This document shows positions 34,648-43,141 of a stretch of 64,000 nucleotides of DNA, piece by piece. The notes below the pieces were generated by a model that searched no databases, was not told where the DNA came from, and saw only the letters and a program-made list of their open reading frames with translations. The position numbers and the translations under genes were made by a program. The DNA is from Acidimicrobiales bacterium (GTDB lineage: Bacteria > Actinomycetota > Acidimicrobiia > Acidimicrobiales > Aldehydirespiratoraceae), in contig JAJCXY010000035.1 in assembly GCA_029263215.1 (NCBI GenBank), forward strand, positions 1 through 64,000, written 5' to 3'. Each line of letters opens with the position of its first letter. Positions within the stretch are counted from its first letter, which is position 1.

Positions 34648-36255
34648 TCAGCCCTGCATCATGATTCCCTGGTGGTGGTCGGGGAGGATCTGCTCTTCGA
34701 AGTTCGTACCCATCATCTGATCGACGCAAACGATGCCCGACAACACGGCCGCGTCGACGCCACAGCCCCAGTTCTTTTCGCCGTACTGATCGCCCGCGAA
34801 CCACAGTCCACGAACGTGGTCGCTACGGTGGCGCACCCGGTCGGTACCGACGGGTCGGTTGGTGCCGAGTGCCTCCGGTGAGGGTGTCCAGATGATGAAC
34901 TCGACGTCTTCGTCCCAGGTCGGGAAGTTGGCGCGGGCCCATGCCTCGCAACGTTCGATCACCAGGCCCACGCGTTCTCGGCTGCGCATCTCGGCATCGG
35001 TGAGGGCGGTGGAGAACAGATACTCGCTTCTTGCCTCCGGCGCCCGCTTGGCGCTCCGTTCCCCCCAGGCGGTGAACTCGCACATCACCATGTCGACCTT
35101 GCCGATGAAGCCCTCTTCTTCGTTGGTGATGGCAGGCATGTAGATGAACGAGCCGGGCTCGATTCCGAGGTCGGCGATGATAGATCGCTTCGTTCCGGCC
35201 CAGCCGGTGAGTAGCCCTATACCGCGATGCTGGTCCTCAACGAAGTCGACCCAGTCGGTGGGGAATGCGTGTCTGGGCAGCACTCGGAACGCGATCTTGG
35301 GGGGAAGCGTGCAGATGACCCGGGCGGCCATCAGGGTGTGCTCCTCACCGCCGCTTCGGTAGCGGACCCCTCGTGCCGTGCCGTCCTGGATGATCACCTC
35401 GGTGACGGGGGTATCGCGTCGGACTTCACCGCCGTGGTCGGTAAGGACTTCCTCGAGTGCCAGCGGGATGGCGATGGTGCCCGGAGCATCCACGGTTGCG
35501 ACCGAGCCCGAGATGAGGTCCATCCCGAGTTGGCGAGCAACCGACATGTACCCGAGGAAGTCGGGGGCTGCGGTCATGCTCGGCTCGGCATCACCGGTCT
35601 GGGAGGCGGCGAGGACCTTGATGTAGTTGTAGGCGTCGGGATGGAGATCGCGCGCCTCTAGCCATTCCTGGAGTGTCGTGTGGGACAGTTCGGCCAAGTC
35701 CTCAGCTGACAATCTGGCCATGTCGCCCAGATACTGGCGGGTGCTGGCGAAACCCTCGGGACTCATCCACGGATACACGACGCCCTTCTCGACCTGGTGG
35801 GCAACGGTCGGCCTCACGGTGCCGTCGGCGTCCAGGCCCTGCCATTCGATGAAGCCGAGGCCGCGGTTGAGAGGCATCGTGACGTGCTTCCCAAAGTGCT
35901 GGAGGAGGCGATCACAGCGGCTGTTGTTGCCCCAAAAGAGTCCGTGTCCTCCTGCTTCGAACGTGCGGCCGTCCAGCAACTCTTCCTCAAAGATCGTTTC
36001 GATATCAGGGGTGCATTTGCCGAGGTAACAGTGCGCCAGTCCCAGCGAGCGCTTGAACTCGGCGACCCCCATTTTCACCCCGTCGGCGACGACCTTGTCG
36101 CCGCTGCCCACATACGACAGGCACCTGCCTCCGATGAATGGCGCGCGTTCGAACACCACCACGTGCTGATCACAATCGCGGGCCAACATGGCGCCGGTAG
36201 TCATGCCCGCGACCCCCGATCCGATCACGATGACATCCACATCGGTTGTGGTCAT
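34648..36255 (-). CDS. FAD-dependent oxidoreductase (phytoene-desaturase-like NAD(P)/FAD family)
   Basis: A 535-aa flavoprotein with the Rossmann motif VDVIVIGSGVAGMTTGAMLARD followed by FERAPFIGGRC, the signature of the amine-oxidase/phytoene-desaturase superfamily. The C-terminus has GLWFAGDQYGEKNWGCGVDAAVLSG for the second FAD contact. It is convergent with the racemase gene, 24 nt apart. Possible roles are desaturation or oxidation of the locus's substrate; carotenoid genes are not nearby. Confidence 0.78.
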   Translation of the reverse strand: MTTTDVDVIVIGSGVAGMTTGAMLARDCDQHVVVFERAPFIGGRCLSYVGSGDKVVADGVKMGVAEFKRSLGLAHCYLGKCTPDIETIFEEELLDGRTFEAGGHGLFWGNNSRCDRLLQHFGKHVTMPLNRGLGFIEWQGLDADGTVRPTVAHQVEKGVVYPWMSPEGFASTRQYLGDMARLSAEDLAELSHTTLQEWLEARDLHPDAYNYIKVLAASQTGDAEPSMTAAPDFLGYMSVARQLGMDLISGSVATVDAPGTIAIPLALEEVLTDHGGEVRRDTPVTEVIIQDGTARGVRYRSGGEEHTLMAARVICTLPPKIAFRVLPRHAFPTDWVDFVEDQHRGIGLLTGWAGTKRSIIADLGIEPGSFIYMPAITNEEEGFIGKVDMVMCEFTAWGERSAKRAPEARSEYLFSTALTDAEMRSRERVGLVIERCEAWARANFPTWDEDVEFIIWTPSPEALGTNRPVGTDRVRHRSDHVRGLWFAGDQYGEKNWGCGVDAAVLSGIVCVDQMMGTNFEEQILPDHHQGIMMQG

Positions 36256-36324
36256 GGGCCACTCTCCCGTCTACGAGACTCGTAGTGTGACAAGCCCTTG
36301 ATCCCGATGAGGAATCGGGCGCAA

Positions 36325-36855
36325 TCAGCGGGCGGTCGCTCCCGGCACCATCGCCCAGCGCCGGATGGCCCCGAGATAGAGGGCCAACAAGCCCGCGCCG
36401 GGGGCGGCATGGGCTAGGAGGTGGAAACGGGTGTGCCAGTTGAGTTCGGACCCGAAGCGTTCACACAAGGGTTGGTGGCCGATGCGGCTACCGCTGTCCC
36501 ACCAACCATTCACGCAGGGATCGAGGGTGTGGGCAACCATGAAGTAGCCGATCGCGATGATCCACGCACCACCGGCGATGACGATGGCCGCATTCAGCCA
36601 GCCGGGGGAGCGGCGGGCCTGACGTGAGGCGACGACCGCGGTAGCGAGGGCCACCAGCGCGATCAGGGTGGTGAGGATCGACGGGACGCCGAAGAGTCCT
36701 CCTGCGCCGCTGCCGAGCTCGGTGAGCGAACCGCCGCCGATCGCTGCGGCGATGCCTCCTATCAGGCTGATCGCGATGACGACGGTGAAGGACCGGACGG
36801 TCCATTGCGCGCCGCGGGTGCTGCGGCTCGCCTCGAGTGTCGTGGGCTGGGTCAT
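36325..36855 (-). CDS. Four-helix membrane protein of unknown function
   Basis: A 176-aa integral membrane protein with about four helices (near residues 22-40, 58-82, 86-110 and 142-165) and two cysteines in a loop (LDPCVNGWWDSG and GHQPLCERFG) that could form an external disulfide. It overlaps by 4 nt the preceding membrane-protein gene in an ECF sigma operon. No family recognised. Confidence 0.65.
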   Translation of the reverse strand: MTQPTTLEASRSTRGAQWTVRSFTVVIAISLIGGIAAAIGGGSLTELGSGAGGLFGVPSILTTLIALVALATAVVASRQARRSPGWLNAAIVIAGGAWIIAIGYFMVAHTLDPCVNGWWDSGSRIGHQPLCERFGSELNWHTRFHLLAHAAPGAGLLALYLGAIRRWAMVPGATAR

Positions 36856-37484
36856 TCGGGTTCTGAGAGGTCACGGCCAGCGACCTCTCGCATCTGCTGA
36901 TCGAGGCGCCGGTTGAGGGTCAGAAGCCGGCCGATGATCGGCAGCACCAGCAGGTTCACGCCGTGGAGCAGGCCGATGATCAGCAGGATGCCACCGCCGC
37001 GCATGATGCTGTGCTGAACCTGTTCGGCACCTACCGTCCGGCTCCAATCGCTCGGCCGATCCACAGTGCTTGTGAACGCGATATAGGCGGTGAATATGAG
37101 GTAGTAGGCGAAGTCGGTCAACACGATGAAACTCTTGCCCGTGGAAGGGTTGGAGCGGAAGACGTCGGCTGCGTAACTACGACCGAAACGCTTGATGAAC
37201 GGACCCAGCACGAGTGCGAGGGTGCCGAGCACGATGAGGGCGATGATCTCTAGGATCCACCAGTCCATTTGGGGTTCTCCTTGTCGGTAAACGAATGTGA
37301 GCGCCGCTCCTGAGATCAGAGCAGTTGCCGCGCCTGCGATGACAGCAACGCGGCGGCGGACGTGGCGGCGGGCTTCGTCGGCGTCGATGCCGGCCTTCAC
37401 CCGGTCGAAGAGATCCGGCGACGGCTCAGCCAGGGTGCCGCGGTCGGCCATTGACTCGTGAAGGAGCGTTTCGAGCCGAGTCAT
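36852..37484 (-). CDS. Membrane protein downstream of ECF sigma factor, candidate anti-sigma factor
   Basis: A 210-aa protein. The N-terminal 40 residues (MTRLETLLHESMADRGTLAEPSPDLFDRVKAGI) resemble the cytoplasmic segment of actinobacterial anti-sigma proteins, followed by four membrane helices. It overlaps the sigma gene by 4 nt. No zinc-finger HxxxCxxC is seen. Its position suggests it holds the sigma factor; this is context, not sequence proof. Confidence 0.6.
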   Translation of the reverse strand: MTRLETLLHESMADRGTLAEPSPDLFDRVKAGIDADEARRHVRRRVAVIAGAATALISGAALTFVYRQGEPQMDWWILEIIALIVLGTLALVLGPFIKRFGRSYAADVFRSNPSTGKSFIVLTDFAYYLIFTAYIAFTSTVDRPSDWSRTVGAEQVQHSIMRGGGILLIIGLLHGVNLLVLPIIGRLLTLNRRLDQQMREVAGRDLSEPE

Positions 37485-38008
37485 CGCGGCTCATCCATGT
37501 CGTCGTCGACGAGGACCGTCACGGTGCGAAGCCGCGCCAGACCGCGTTTGAGATGGGTCTTCACCGAGTTCTCCGACAACTCGAGCGTGGCCGCGATTTC
37601 TCCTACCGAGAGCTCCATGAGGTAGCGCAGCGCTATGCAATCGCGTTGGCGGCGAGGTAGGTCCTGGACGGCCTCGATGAGGAGGCGGTTCTGATCGTTG
37701 GTGGTGATCGTCTCGTCGACCCCGGCGGGGTCGAGATCGCTTGCGGGCGTCCTGTGACGCAGCGACAGCAGGCCTCGACGGTTGTGATCCCGCGCCAGGT
37801 TCAACACGATCGAGCGCAGATATGCGCCGGCCTTTGCGGGGTCCTGGATCCGATGAAGGGAGCGGGCCATACGGATGAAGGCCTCCTGCACGATGTCCTC
37901 CGCGGCATCTCGGTGATCGACGAACACCCGAGCCAATCCGACAAGCGGCCGCGCGTGTTCGCCGTAGAGCGCCGCTATCGCAGCATCCGGGTCGGTCCAC
38001 TCGCTCAG
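37481..38008 (-). CDS. ECF-type RNA polymerase sigma factor
   Basis: A 175-aa SigE-like ECF factor. Region 2 is LYGEHARPLVGLARVFVDHRDAAEDIVQEAFIRM and region 4 is LPRRQRDCIALRYLMELSVGEIAATLELSENSVKTHLKRGLARL. The only near-cognate start downstream of the in-frame stop that keeps region 2 whole is CTG at 38008, with AAGGGG 6 nt upstream; the first ordinary start, TTG 37936, would cut off region 2.1. So either CTG is used, or a frameshift hides another start. Two membrane-protein genes follow in the operon. Confidence 0.75.
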   Translation of the reverse strand: MSEWTDPDAAIAALYGEHARPLVGLARVFVDHRDAAEDIVQEAFIRMARSLHRIQDPAKAGAYLRSIVLNLARDHNRRGLLSLRHRTPASDLDPAGVDETITTNDQNRLLIEAVQDLPRRQRDCIALRYLMELSVGEIAATLELSENSVKTHLKRGLARLRTVTVLVDDDMDEPR

Positions 38009-38195
38009 CGTCCACCCCTTTCCCTCCTCGAGAAGTCAATCCTCTTATCACCCTGACAGACGAGGGTCCACGGTGGCCCGGGTGACACGAGGCGAACATT
38101 TCCTGATGTCGCTGCACCGATCCCGATTTTGGCTGCTTGTCACCCGTTGCTCAGTTCCAGACGTCTGTTCACTACATGGCGACGAAAAGGAACTC

Positions 38196-39725
38196 ATGAT
38201 GCATCGCAGTCCGCTGATGACCGTGCTGGTGGCCGCGATGCTGGTGACTTCTGCGTGCGGGGACGGAACGTCGGTCGGCTTGGTCGAGCCTTCAGGGAAT
38301 GCCAGTGGATCGGCCCCGATATCGGTGGTGGTGGACTACAGCCCGACCATCTCCGATGTGGCCGCTCTGTTGTATCTGACCCAGCATCCCGAGGTCGAGT
38401 TGCTCGGGGTGACCCTCGCGGGCACCGGTGAGTCACACTGTGACACCGGCGTCTCCAACACGACGGCGCTGTTGGCCATTGGCGGCATGGGGCCGTTGCC
38501 TGTGGCGTGTGGGCCCGAGCAGCCGGTGGGACCAGGCCACGAGTGGCCACCGGCGTGGAGGGTGGCCTCCGACCAACTGGTGGGCCTGTCGCTACCGGCC
38601 ACCGACACGCCCCGGTCCGAAGATGCAGTCGATCTTCTGGCCCGGCTCGCGGCAGAGGCGCCGGAACCCATCACGATCGTGGCTCTGGGTCCGCTGACCA
38701 ATCTCGCGCTGGCCCTGAAACGTCACCCACAGTTCGCTGACGATGTCTCGATGATCTACACGATGGGCGGTGCGTTCGACGTTGACGGCAACGCACCCGG
38801 TGGCCACGCGGAATGGAACTACTACATCGATCCCACGTCGGTTGATGTCGTGCTGCGCTCAGGGATCGCCATCACCATGGTCCCTCTCGATGCCACGGAT
38901 CGTGTCCCGATGACCGAGGCCTGGTTCAGATCACTATCTGAGCACCACACGACCGCTGCGGCCGGTGCGGTGTTGGAGCTACACACAGAAGCTCGCCCTT
39001 TCGAACTCGGTTTCTTCTTTTGGGATGAACTCGCCGCCGCGGTGGCGATCGATGAATCCTTGGTCACCCTCATGGAGCGCTCGGTGTCGATCGACACCGG
39101 TGGCGAATCATCCGGCCGGACCCGAGACGATCCGAATGGTGCGGATGTGCGCGTAGCGGTAAACGCCGACCGCTCCCGATTCGAAACGGCGCTGTTGACC
39201 GGTCTGAATGCCGGCGCGGTTTCTAGCGCAGCCCAGTTCCTGACCGGAAATGGCGAACCCGACGCGGCGACTCTCGCCTACTTTGAATCGGTCGCCGAAT
39301 CAGCAGGGCAGATGAGCGCGGGGCTCGAGCTGCTGTTCATGATGCCCGAAGCAGCGGTCCTCGTAGAGATCGGCGACGATCCTGACCCAGTGCTCGGCCC
39401 CGGACAGGAGGAGATGATCCGTGTTTTCATGCGTGCTTTCTGGTCTGGCGCGACCGACCTCATGCAGGACCACCATGACGTGCTGGCCTCAGCCGAGGTT
39501 CCCGAGAAAGTGGCCGATGCCCACGACGACATGCTGTCGGCTACCGATGCTCTGATCGCCACACGCGACGAGCGACTCTTCATGATCGATGACCTGGCAG
39601 GTGAGGAGCTGGTGGGGTTTCTCTGGACACCCAACCCCGAGCTGGATGAATTCGAGCGCGCGTGTAGCACCCTTCAGGCCGCGGCCCATGCCAGCAGTGT
39701 GACGGCCAGGGTGTGCCCTGACTGA
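38196..39725 (+). CDS. Nucleoside hydrolase-like lipoprotein with altered metal site
   Basis: A 509-aa lipoprotein (lipobox LVTSAC). Residues about 40-310 match inosine-uridine nucleoside hydrolases: ITIVALGPLTNLALALKRHP, IYTMGGAFDVDGN and AEWNYYIDPTSVDVVL are clear. The calcium-binding start, usually DxDxxxDD, reads DYSPTISD, so two of four aspartates are replaced. A further ~190-residue C-terminal part is not part of the family. AAAAGG precedes ATG 38196. Probably a surface binding protein or an enzyme with changed metal use; purine salvage is uncertain. Confidence 0.72.
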   Translation: MMHRSPLMTVLVAAMLVTSACGDGTSVGLVEPSGNASGSAPISVVVDYSPTISDVAALLYLTQHPEVELLGVTLAGTGESHCDTGVSNTTALLAIGGMGPLPVACGPEQPVGPGHEWPPAWRVASDQLVGLSLPATDTPRSEDAVDLLARLAAEAPEPITIVALGPLTNLALALKRHPQFADDVSMIYTMGGAFDVDGNAPGGHAEWNYYIDPTSVDVVLRSGIAITMVPLDATDRVPMTEAWFRSLSEHHTTAAAGAVLELHTEARPFELGFFFWDELAAAVAIDESLVTLMERSVSIDTGGESSGRTRDDPNGADVRVAVNADRSRFETALLTGLNAGAVSSAAQFLTGNGEPDAATLAYFESVAESAGQMSAGLELLFMMPEAAVLVEIGDDPDPVLGPGQEEMIRVFMRAFWSGATDLMQDHHDVLASAEVPEKVADAHDDMLSATDALIATRDERLFMIDDLAGEELVGFLWTPNPELDEFERACSTLQAAAHASSVTARVCPD

Positions 39726-39985
39726 TCGAGCCGGGGCAAGCTGCACTCTTTGGAAAGGCAGCGGATACTACGGTTCGGGTTACCTACGAGTCGGAGAGTT
39801 CTCCGATGTGCCGGGCCCAATCATGGGCGACCGTCCCGCCCTCACCTGCAGGTAGATCCGTCAAGCGCAGGCGCCTCCAGGAGAGCGAACCACGCCGGTC
39901 GTTTCGAGTCGCCAACCGGCATCGGTCATCGAGAAGAAGGCTCGTGACGATACGGAATTCCGCTCCCACACGCCAAGATGAAGTC

Positions 39986-41179
39986 ATGCCAGACTCCGAG
40001 AGCACCTTGACCCGTCCTCGAACGGTGCTCATCGTCTTGGTGTGTGCTCACGCGATCAACGACCTCTACTCGACGGCGCTGCCCGCATTCCTGCCAGCCA
40101 TCGCTGAGGAGTTCGACCTCGACTACACCGAACTCGGGATCTTGTCATTCGCGTTCATCCTTTTGACTGGTGTGCTGCAGCCTGTGTTGGGAAACGCCGC
40201 CGACCGGACCGGAAGGAGGCGGGGGCTACTCGTGTTCGGTTTCGTGATCGGGGCGGTGGGCTTCCTGGCCATGGCGGCCGCACCGAACTTCTGGGTGATC
40301 GTCGCCGTAAGCACGCTCTGCGGCCTCGGTGCCGCTACGTATCATCCCCAGGCCAGCGCCTTCATCGTGTCGGCCTACCCGGAAGCCCGGGGGCGCATGC
40401 TCGGTGTGCACGGCTGGGGTGGCTCGATCGGTCACTTCCTCGCGCCCGCTGTGGTCGTGCTCACCATCGCATTGCTGAACTGGCGCCTGGCCATGGTCGT
40501 GATCGCGGTGCCGCTGGTGCTGACCGCCATCATGTTGCGGGCAAAGCTCCATGAGACAGAACGTTCCCCGGCGGCGACGCTCCGCGGCACCACGACGCCC
40601 CAGTTGCTCGTCGTCGCGGTGGCCTTCGGAATCATGAGCATGGTTGGTCGCAGCTTTCTCACCTTCTTCGTGAAGATGCTCACCGATGAGGGCTGGCGCG
40701 AAACCGACGCAGGCATTGCCCTCACCGTGATCCTGCTGGTCGGCGCCGTGGCCCAGCCGGCGGGGGGCTGGGCTTTCGACCGGGTCGGTGGTCGAACGGT
40801 CATCCTGATCTCTGCCGCGGCGACGAGCATCCTGATCGTGGTGTTCGCCCAAACCAGCGGATCGGCATCGCTCGTCGTCATCGCCGGCATCGCCTTCTTC
40901 CAGTTCTCACTGTTCCCGGTAGCCCTGGCCACCGCCAGCCATCTCGTACCCTCCGAGCGGACCGGTGCCGCGACCGGGATTGTTTTCGGTGTGTCGGGTC
41001 TCATGACTGCAGCATCACAACCGGTAGTCGGCTTCCTCGCCGAATCGCGAGGCGATATTCGATCGGCTCTGTCGTGGCAGTTCCCTGTCGCCGTCGTCGG
41101 TTTCGTACTGGCTACCCGGATCGCACCCCGCCCGAGCCACACGTTCGACGAGCCCGAAATGGTTGCTCCCCGCAGTTGA
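39986..41179 (+). CDS. MFS transporter (fosmidomycin-resistance/Fsr-like)
   Basis: A 397-aa major facilitator. HAINDLYSTALPAFLPAIAEEF and LQPVLGNAADRTGRR near the N-terminus resemble the Fsr branch of efflux transporters. About 12 helices are visible. ATG 39986 starts the first helix after a short cytoplasmic tail; the frame runs back to 39806 without a coding look. 39726-39985 otherwise shows no gene. The transported compound cannot be inferred. Confidence 0.78.
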   Translation: MPDSESTLTRPRTVLIVLVCAHAINDLYSTALPAFLPAIAEEFDLDYTELGILSFAFILLTGVLQPVLGNAADRTGRRRGLLVFGFVIGAVGFLAMAAAPNFWVIVAVSTLCGLGAATYHPQASAFIVSAYPEARGRMLGVHGWGGSIGHFLAPAVVVLTIALLNWRLAMVVIAVPLVLTAIMLRAKLHETERSPAATLRGTTTPQLLVVAVAFGIMSMVGRSFLTFFVKMLTDEGWRETDAGIALTVILLVGAVAQPAGGWAFDRVGGRTVILISAAATSILIVVFAQTSGSASLVVIAGIAFFQFSLFPVALATASHLVPSERTGAATGIVFGVSGLMTAASQPVVGFLAESRGDIRSALSWQFPVAVVGFVLATRIAPRPSHTFDEPEMVAPRS

Positions 41180-41232
41180 CGGCGCCGCGGGGCCGCCGGT
41201 GGGGGGCGGGGAGGAGCGAGAATTGAAGCCGC

Positions 41233-41260
41233 GGGAACTGGAAGTGCATCTGGTACGACT
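41233..41260 (+). promoter_or_regulatory. ECF-type promoter of the anti-sigma/sigma operon
   Basis: GGGAACT (41233-41239), 16-bp spacer, CGACT (41256-41260). The -10 ends 8 nt before the ATG at 41269, implying a leaderless or nearly leaderless transcript. The same element recurs at 42493-42520 and on the minus strand at 46098-46071. Confidence 0.8.
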
Positions 41261-41268
41261 GTGGAGAT

Positions 41269-41871
41269 ATGGACTGCGACCGCGCCCACGAACTGATCTC
41301 GGCCGAACTCGATGGCGAGAACTCAGAGGCGGAGTCGACATCGCTGGCAGAGCACCTGCTCGGCTGCGCTGATTGCAGGGCCAGGCAGGCGGAGCTGGAG
41401 CAACTTCGACGTCGGGTGATGGTGCGACCGGCTGAGTCGATTCCAGATCAGGCGTCGCTCGTGATGCGCTCGGTGGGGGTGCCCGATCTCGGCGGCGGCG
41501 AGTGGGTGCGCTACGCACTATTTGTGGTTGCGGCCACCCTCCTGTTGCTCGATCTGCCCCTGTTGTTCACAGGATCCGACACCGACGGCGCCGAACACCT
41601 TGGGAGGCACCTAGGGGCGTTCAGCATGGCTCTCGCCCTCGCGCTGCTCTATGTGGCATGGCGCCCCGAGCGGGCGATCGGCCTGATCCCCATGGCGGCG
41701 GTACTGGCCGCCACCCTTGTGGTCACTGCGGTGATCGACATCGCGCTGGGTCGGTCCGAGGTGATCACCGAGTCGTACCACGTCATCGAACTCGCAGGGC
41801 TGGTACTGCTGTGGGTGATCTCCGGCGGCCGCCAGAGGCTCCGGCATCGCTTCGCCCCGATACCGCGGTAG
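41269..41871 (+). CDS. Membrane anti-sigma factor with zf-HC2 domain
   Basis: A 200-aa protein. The N-terminal zinc-binding anti-sigma motif is EHLLGCADCRARQAELEQLRRR (HxxxCxxC), then five predicted membrane helices from about residue 85. It is directly upstream of the ECF sigma gene (62-nt gap) and behind an ECF-type promoter. Role: to hold the sigma factor at the membrane until a signal arrives, which from the regulated genes may concern copper supply or respiratory redox state. Confidence 0.78.
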   Translation: MDCDRAHELISAELDGENSEAESTSLAEHLLGCADCRARQAELEQLRRRVMVRPAESIPDQASLVMRSVGVPDLGGGEWVRYALFVVAATLLLLDLPLLFTGSDTDGAEHLGRHLGAFSMALALALLYVAWRPERAIGLIPMAAVLAATLVVTAVIDIALGRSEVITESYHVIELAGLVLLWVISGGRQRLRHRFAPIPR

Positions 41872-41933
41872 CGACCAGAAATGAGGACCTTTTTACCCAT
41901 CAGTTCGACCACTGGGCGTGGCATTATGGATGT

Positions 41934-42458
41934 ATGGACAGCGTGACCGCCCTGGCGGTGGCAGCCCGCGACGGCGACCAAAAGGCTCTGGAAGCCTTCG
42001 TTCGCGCTACCCAAGCCGACGTGTGGCGCCTCTGTCGCTATCTCGGTGATGCGTGGAACGCCGACGATCTCGCCCAGGAGACCTACGCCCGCGCTCTTCG
42101 GAGTTTGCATCGGTTCCGCCAGGACGGCTCCGCTCGGGCTTGGCTGCTCACTATTGCCCGTCGCACCTGCGCTGATGCCACGCGGCGTGCGATTCGACAC
42201 CGTCGTTTCCTCGAACGCGAACGCGCCACCGTCTCTGAAGGTGCGCCCGACAGTCATTGGGTCGAGATCGAGGGTGTGCTCGCCGACATTGCTCCCGAGC
42301 GTCGGGAGGCCTTCCTCCTCACCCAACTCGTGGGTCTTTCCTACGAAGAGGCTGCTGCCGTTGCCGGTTGTCCGGTGGGCACCATCCGCTCTCGGGTGGC
42401 TCGAGCCCGCGAAGACCTCATGCAGTCCATCGACGGCGACGCGGCCGAAACTGCCTGA
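41934..42458 (+). CDS. ECF sigma factor of the copper/redox locus (SigC-like)
   Basis: A 174-aa ECF sigma factor. Region 2 is WRLCRYLGDAWNADDLAQETYARAL, region 4 LSYEEAAAVAGCPVGTIRSRVARARE. ATG 41934 is chosen (frame M-D-S-V-T-A-L), the only in-frame start giving a normal N-terminus. Three operons around it, including its own, share GGGAACT-N16-CGACT, which fits a -35/-10 pair read by ECF factors, so it most likely directs their transcription. By position among copper genes it resembles SigC-type factors. Confidence 0.85.
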   Translation: MDSVTALAVAARDGDQKALEAFVRATQADVWRLCRYLGDAWNADDLAQETYARALRSLHRFRQDGSARAWLLTIARRTCADATRRAIRHRRFLERERATVSEGAPDSHWVEIEGVLADIAPERREAFLLTQLVGLSYEEAAAVAGCPVGTIRSRVARAREDLMQSIDGDAAETA

Positions 42459-42474
42459 CCCATGACCACTTCGC

Positions 42475-42490
42475 TGTGACATGAGTCACA
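42475..42490. promoter_or_regulatory. CRP/FNR-type operator upstream of the PCu(A)C promoter
   Basis: TGTGA-CATGAG-TCACA is a perfect CRP-type site, inside the longer palindrome GCTGTGACATGAGTCACAGC (42473-42492). It ends next to the ECF -35 (42493). With start of transcription expected near 42527 its centre is at about -44, a class-II-like activator position. It could alternatively be a small hairpin ending the sigma transcript. Confidence 0.6.
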
Positions 42491-42492
42491 GC

Positions 42493-42520
42493 GGGAACTT
42501 TCGCGCGTCCTCGCTCGACT
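42493..42520 (+). promoter_or_regulatory. ECF-type promoter of the PCu(A)C-TlpA operon
   Basis: GGGAACT (42493-42499), 16-bp spacer, CGACT (42516-42520), 33 nt before the ATG at 42554. Identical core and spacing to the other two copies. Confidence 0.8.
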
Positions 42521-42553
42521 GGTTGGCCGTACCCCGATCGAGTTGGAGAGAGA

Positions 42554-43138
42554 ATGAGTGCTCACGGAGCGAAACGTCGAGTGGCGGCGGTTGTCGCAGC
42601 TGTCGGACTGCTGGCAGCGGCCTGCGGCGATGATGGTGGCAGCGGCCAGTCGATTGAAGGAGCTTGGGCTCGTAGCAGCCCGATGATGGCGGACGCCGGG
42701 GCGGTCTACTTCACGCTCAGCAGTGACGACGCCGCGGCGATAGTGGCAGTGAGCATCGACGAGTCGATCGCCGCAACAGCCGAACTCCATGAGACCGTCA
42801 TGGCCGACATGAGCGCCATGGACGACGCCGACGACATGGCCATGGACGAAGGATCCGATGAGATCGCCATGGCTGAGGACGCCGACCACATGGACGGCGA
42901 TGAGATGGCCATGGACGAGGAGTCCGGCCATATGGATGGCGCAATGTCGATGCAGGAGGTTGCGTCGGTACCGATCGACGCGGGGGAATCCGTCTCCTTC
43001 GAGCCGGGCGGCCTGCACGTGATGTTACTCGAGCTGGTCGAGCCTCTCGAGATGGGTGATGAATTCGCGATCACTCTGACGCTCGACGATGGCACCGAGA
43101 TCGATGTCGACGTCTTAGTCCGCGACGAGGCGCCCTAA
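42554..43138 (+). CDS. Periplasmic copper chaperone PCu(A)C-like lipoprotein
   Basis: A 194-aa lipoprotein (LLAAAC). PCu(A)C features are GAWARSSPMMADAGAVYFTL, ELHETVM, MSMQEV and PGGLHVMLLEL, giving the His/Met copper ligands. An insert between ELHETVM and MSMQEV is rich in Met, Asp, Glu and His and unusual for the family; it may store or pass extra copper. PCu(A)C hands Cu(I) to the Cu-A site of cytochrome oxidase together with SCO1, encoded in the neighbouring operon. GGAGAGAG precedes the start. Confidence 0.85.
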   Translation: MSAHGAKRRVAAVVAAVGLLAAACGDDGGSGQSIEGAWARSSPMMADAGAVYFTLSSDDAAAIVAVSIDESIAATAELHETVMADMSAMDDADDMAMDEGSDEIAMAEDADHMDGDEMAMDEESGHMDGAMSMQEVASVPIDAGESVSFEPGGLHVMLLELVEPLEMGDEFAITLTLDDGTEIDVDVLVRDEAP

Positions 43139-43141
43139 CCC

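Noticed and set aside
37491-38117. 208-codon minus-strand frame overlapping the ECF sigma gene
   Set aside because: Arg-rich shadow of the sigma frame. Its GTG start looked tempting but the product has no sigma motifs.
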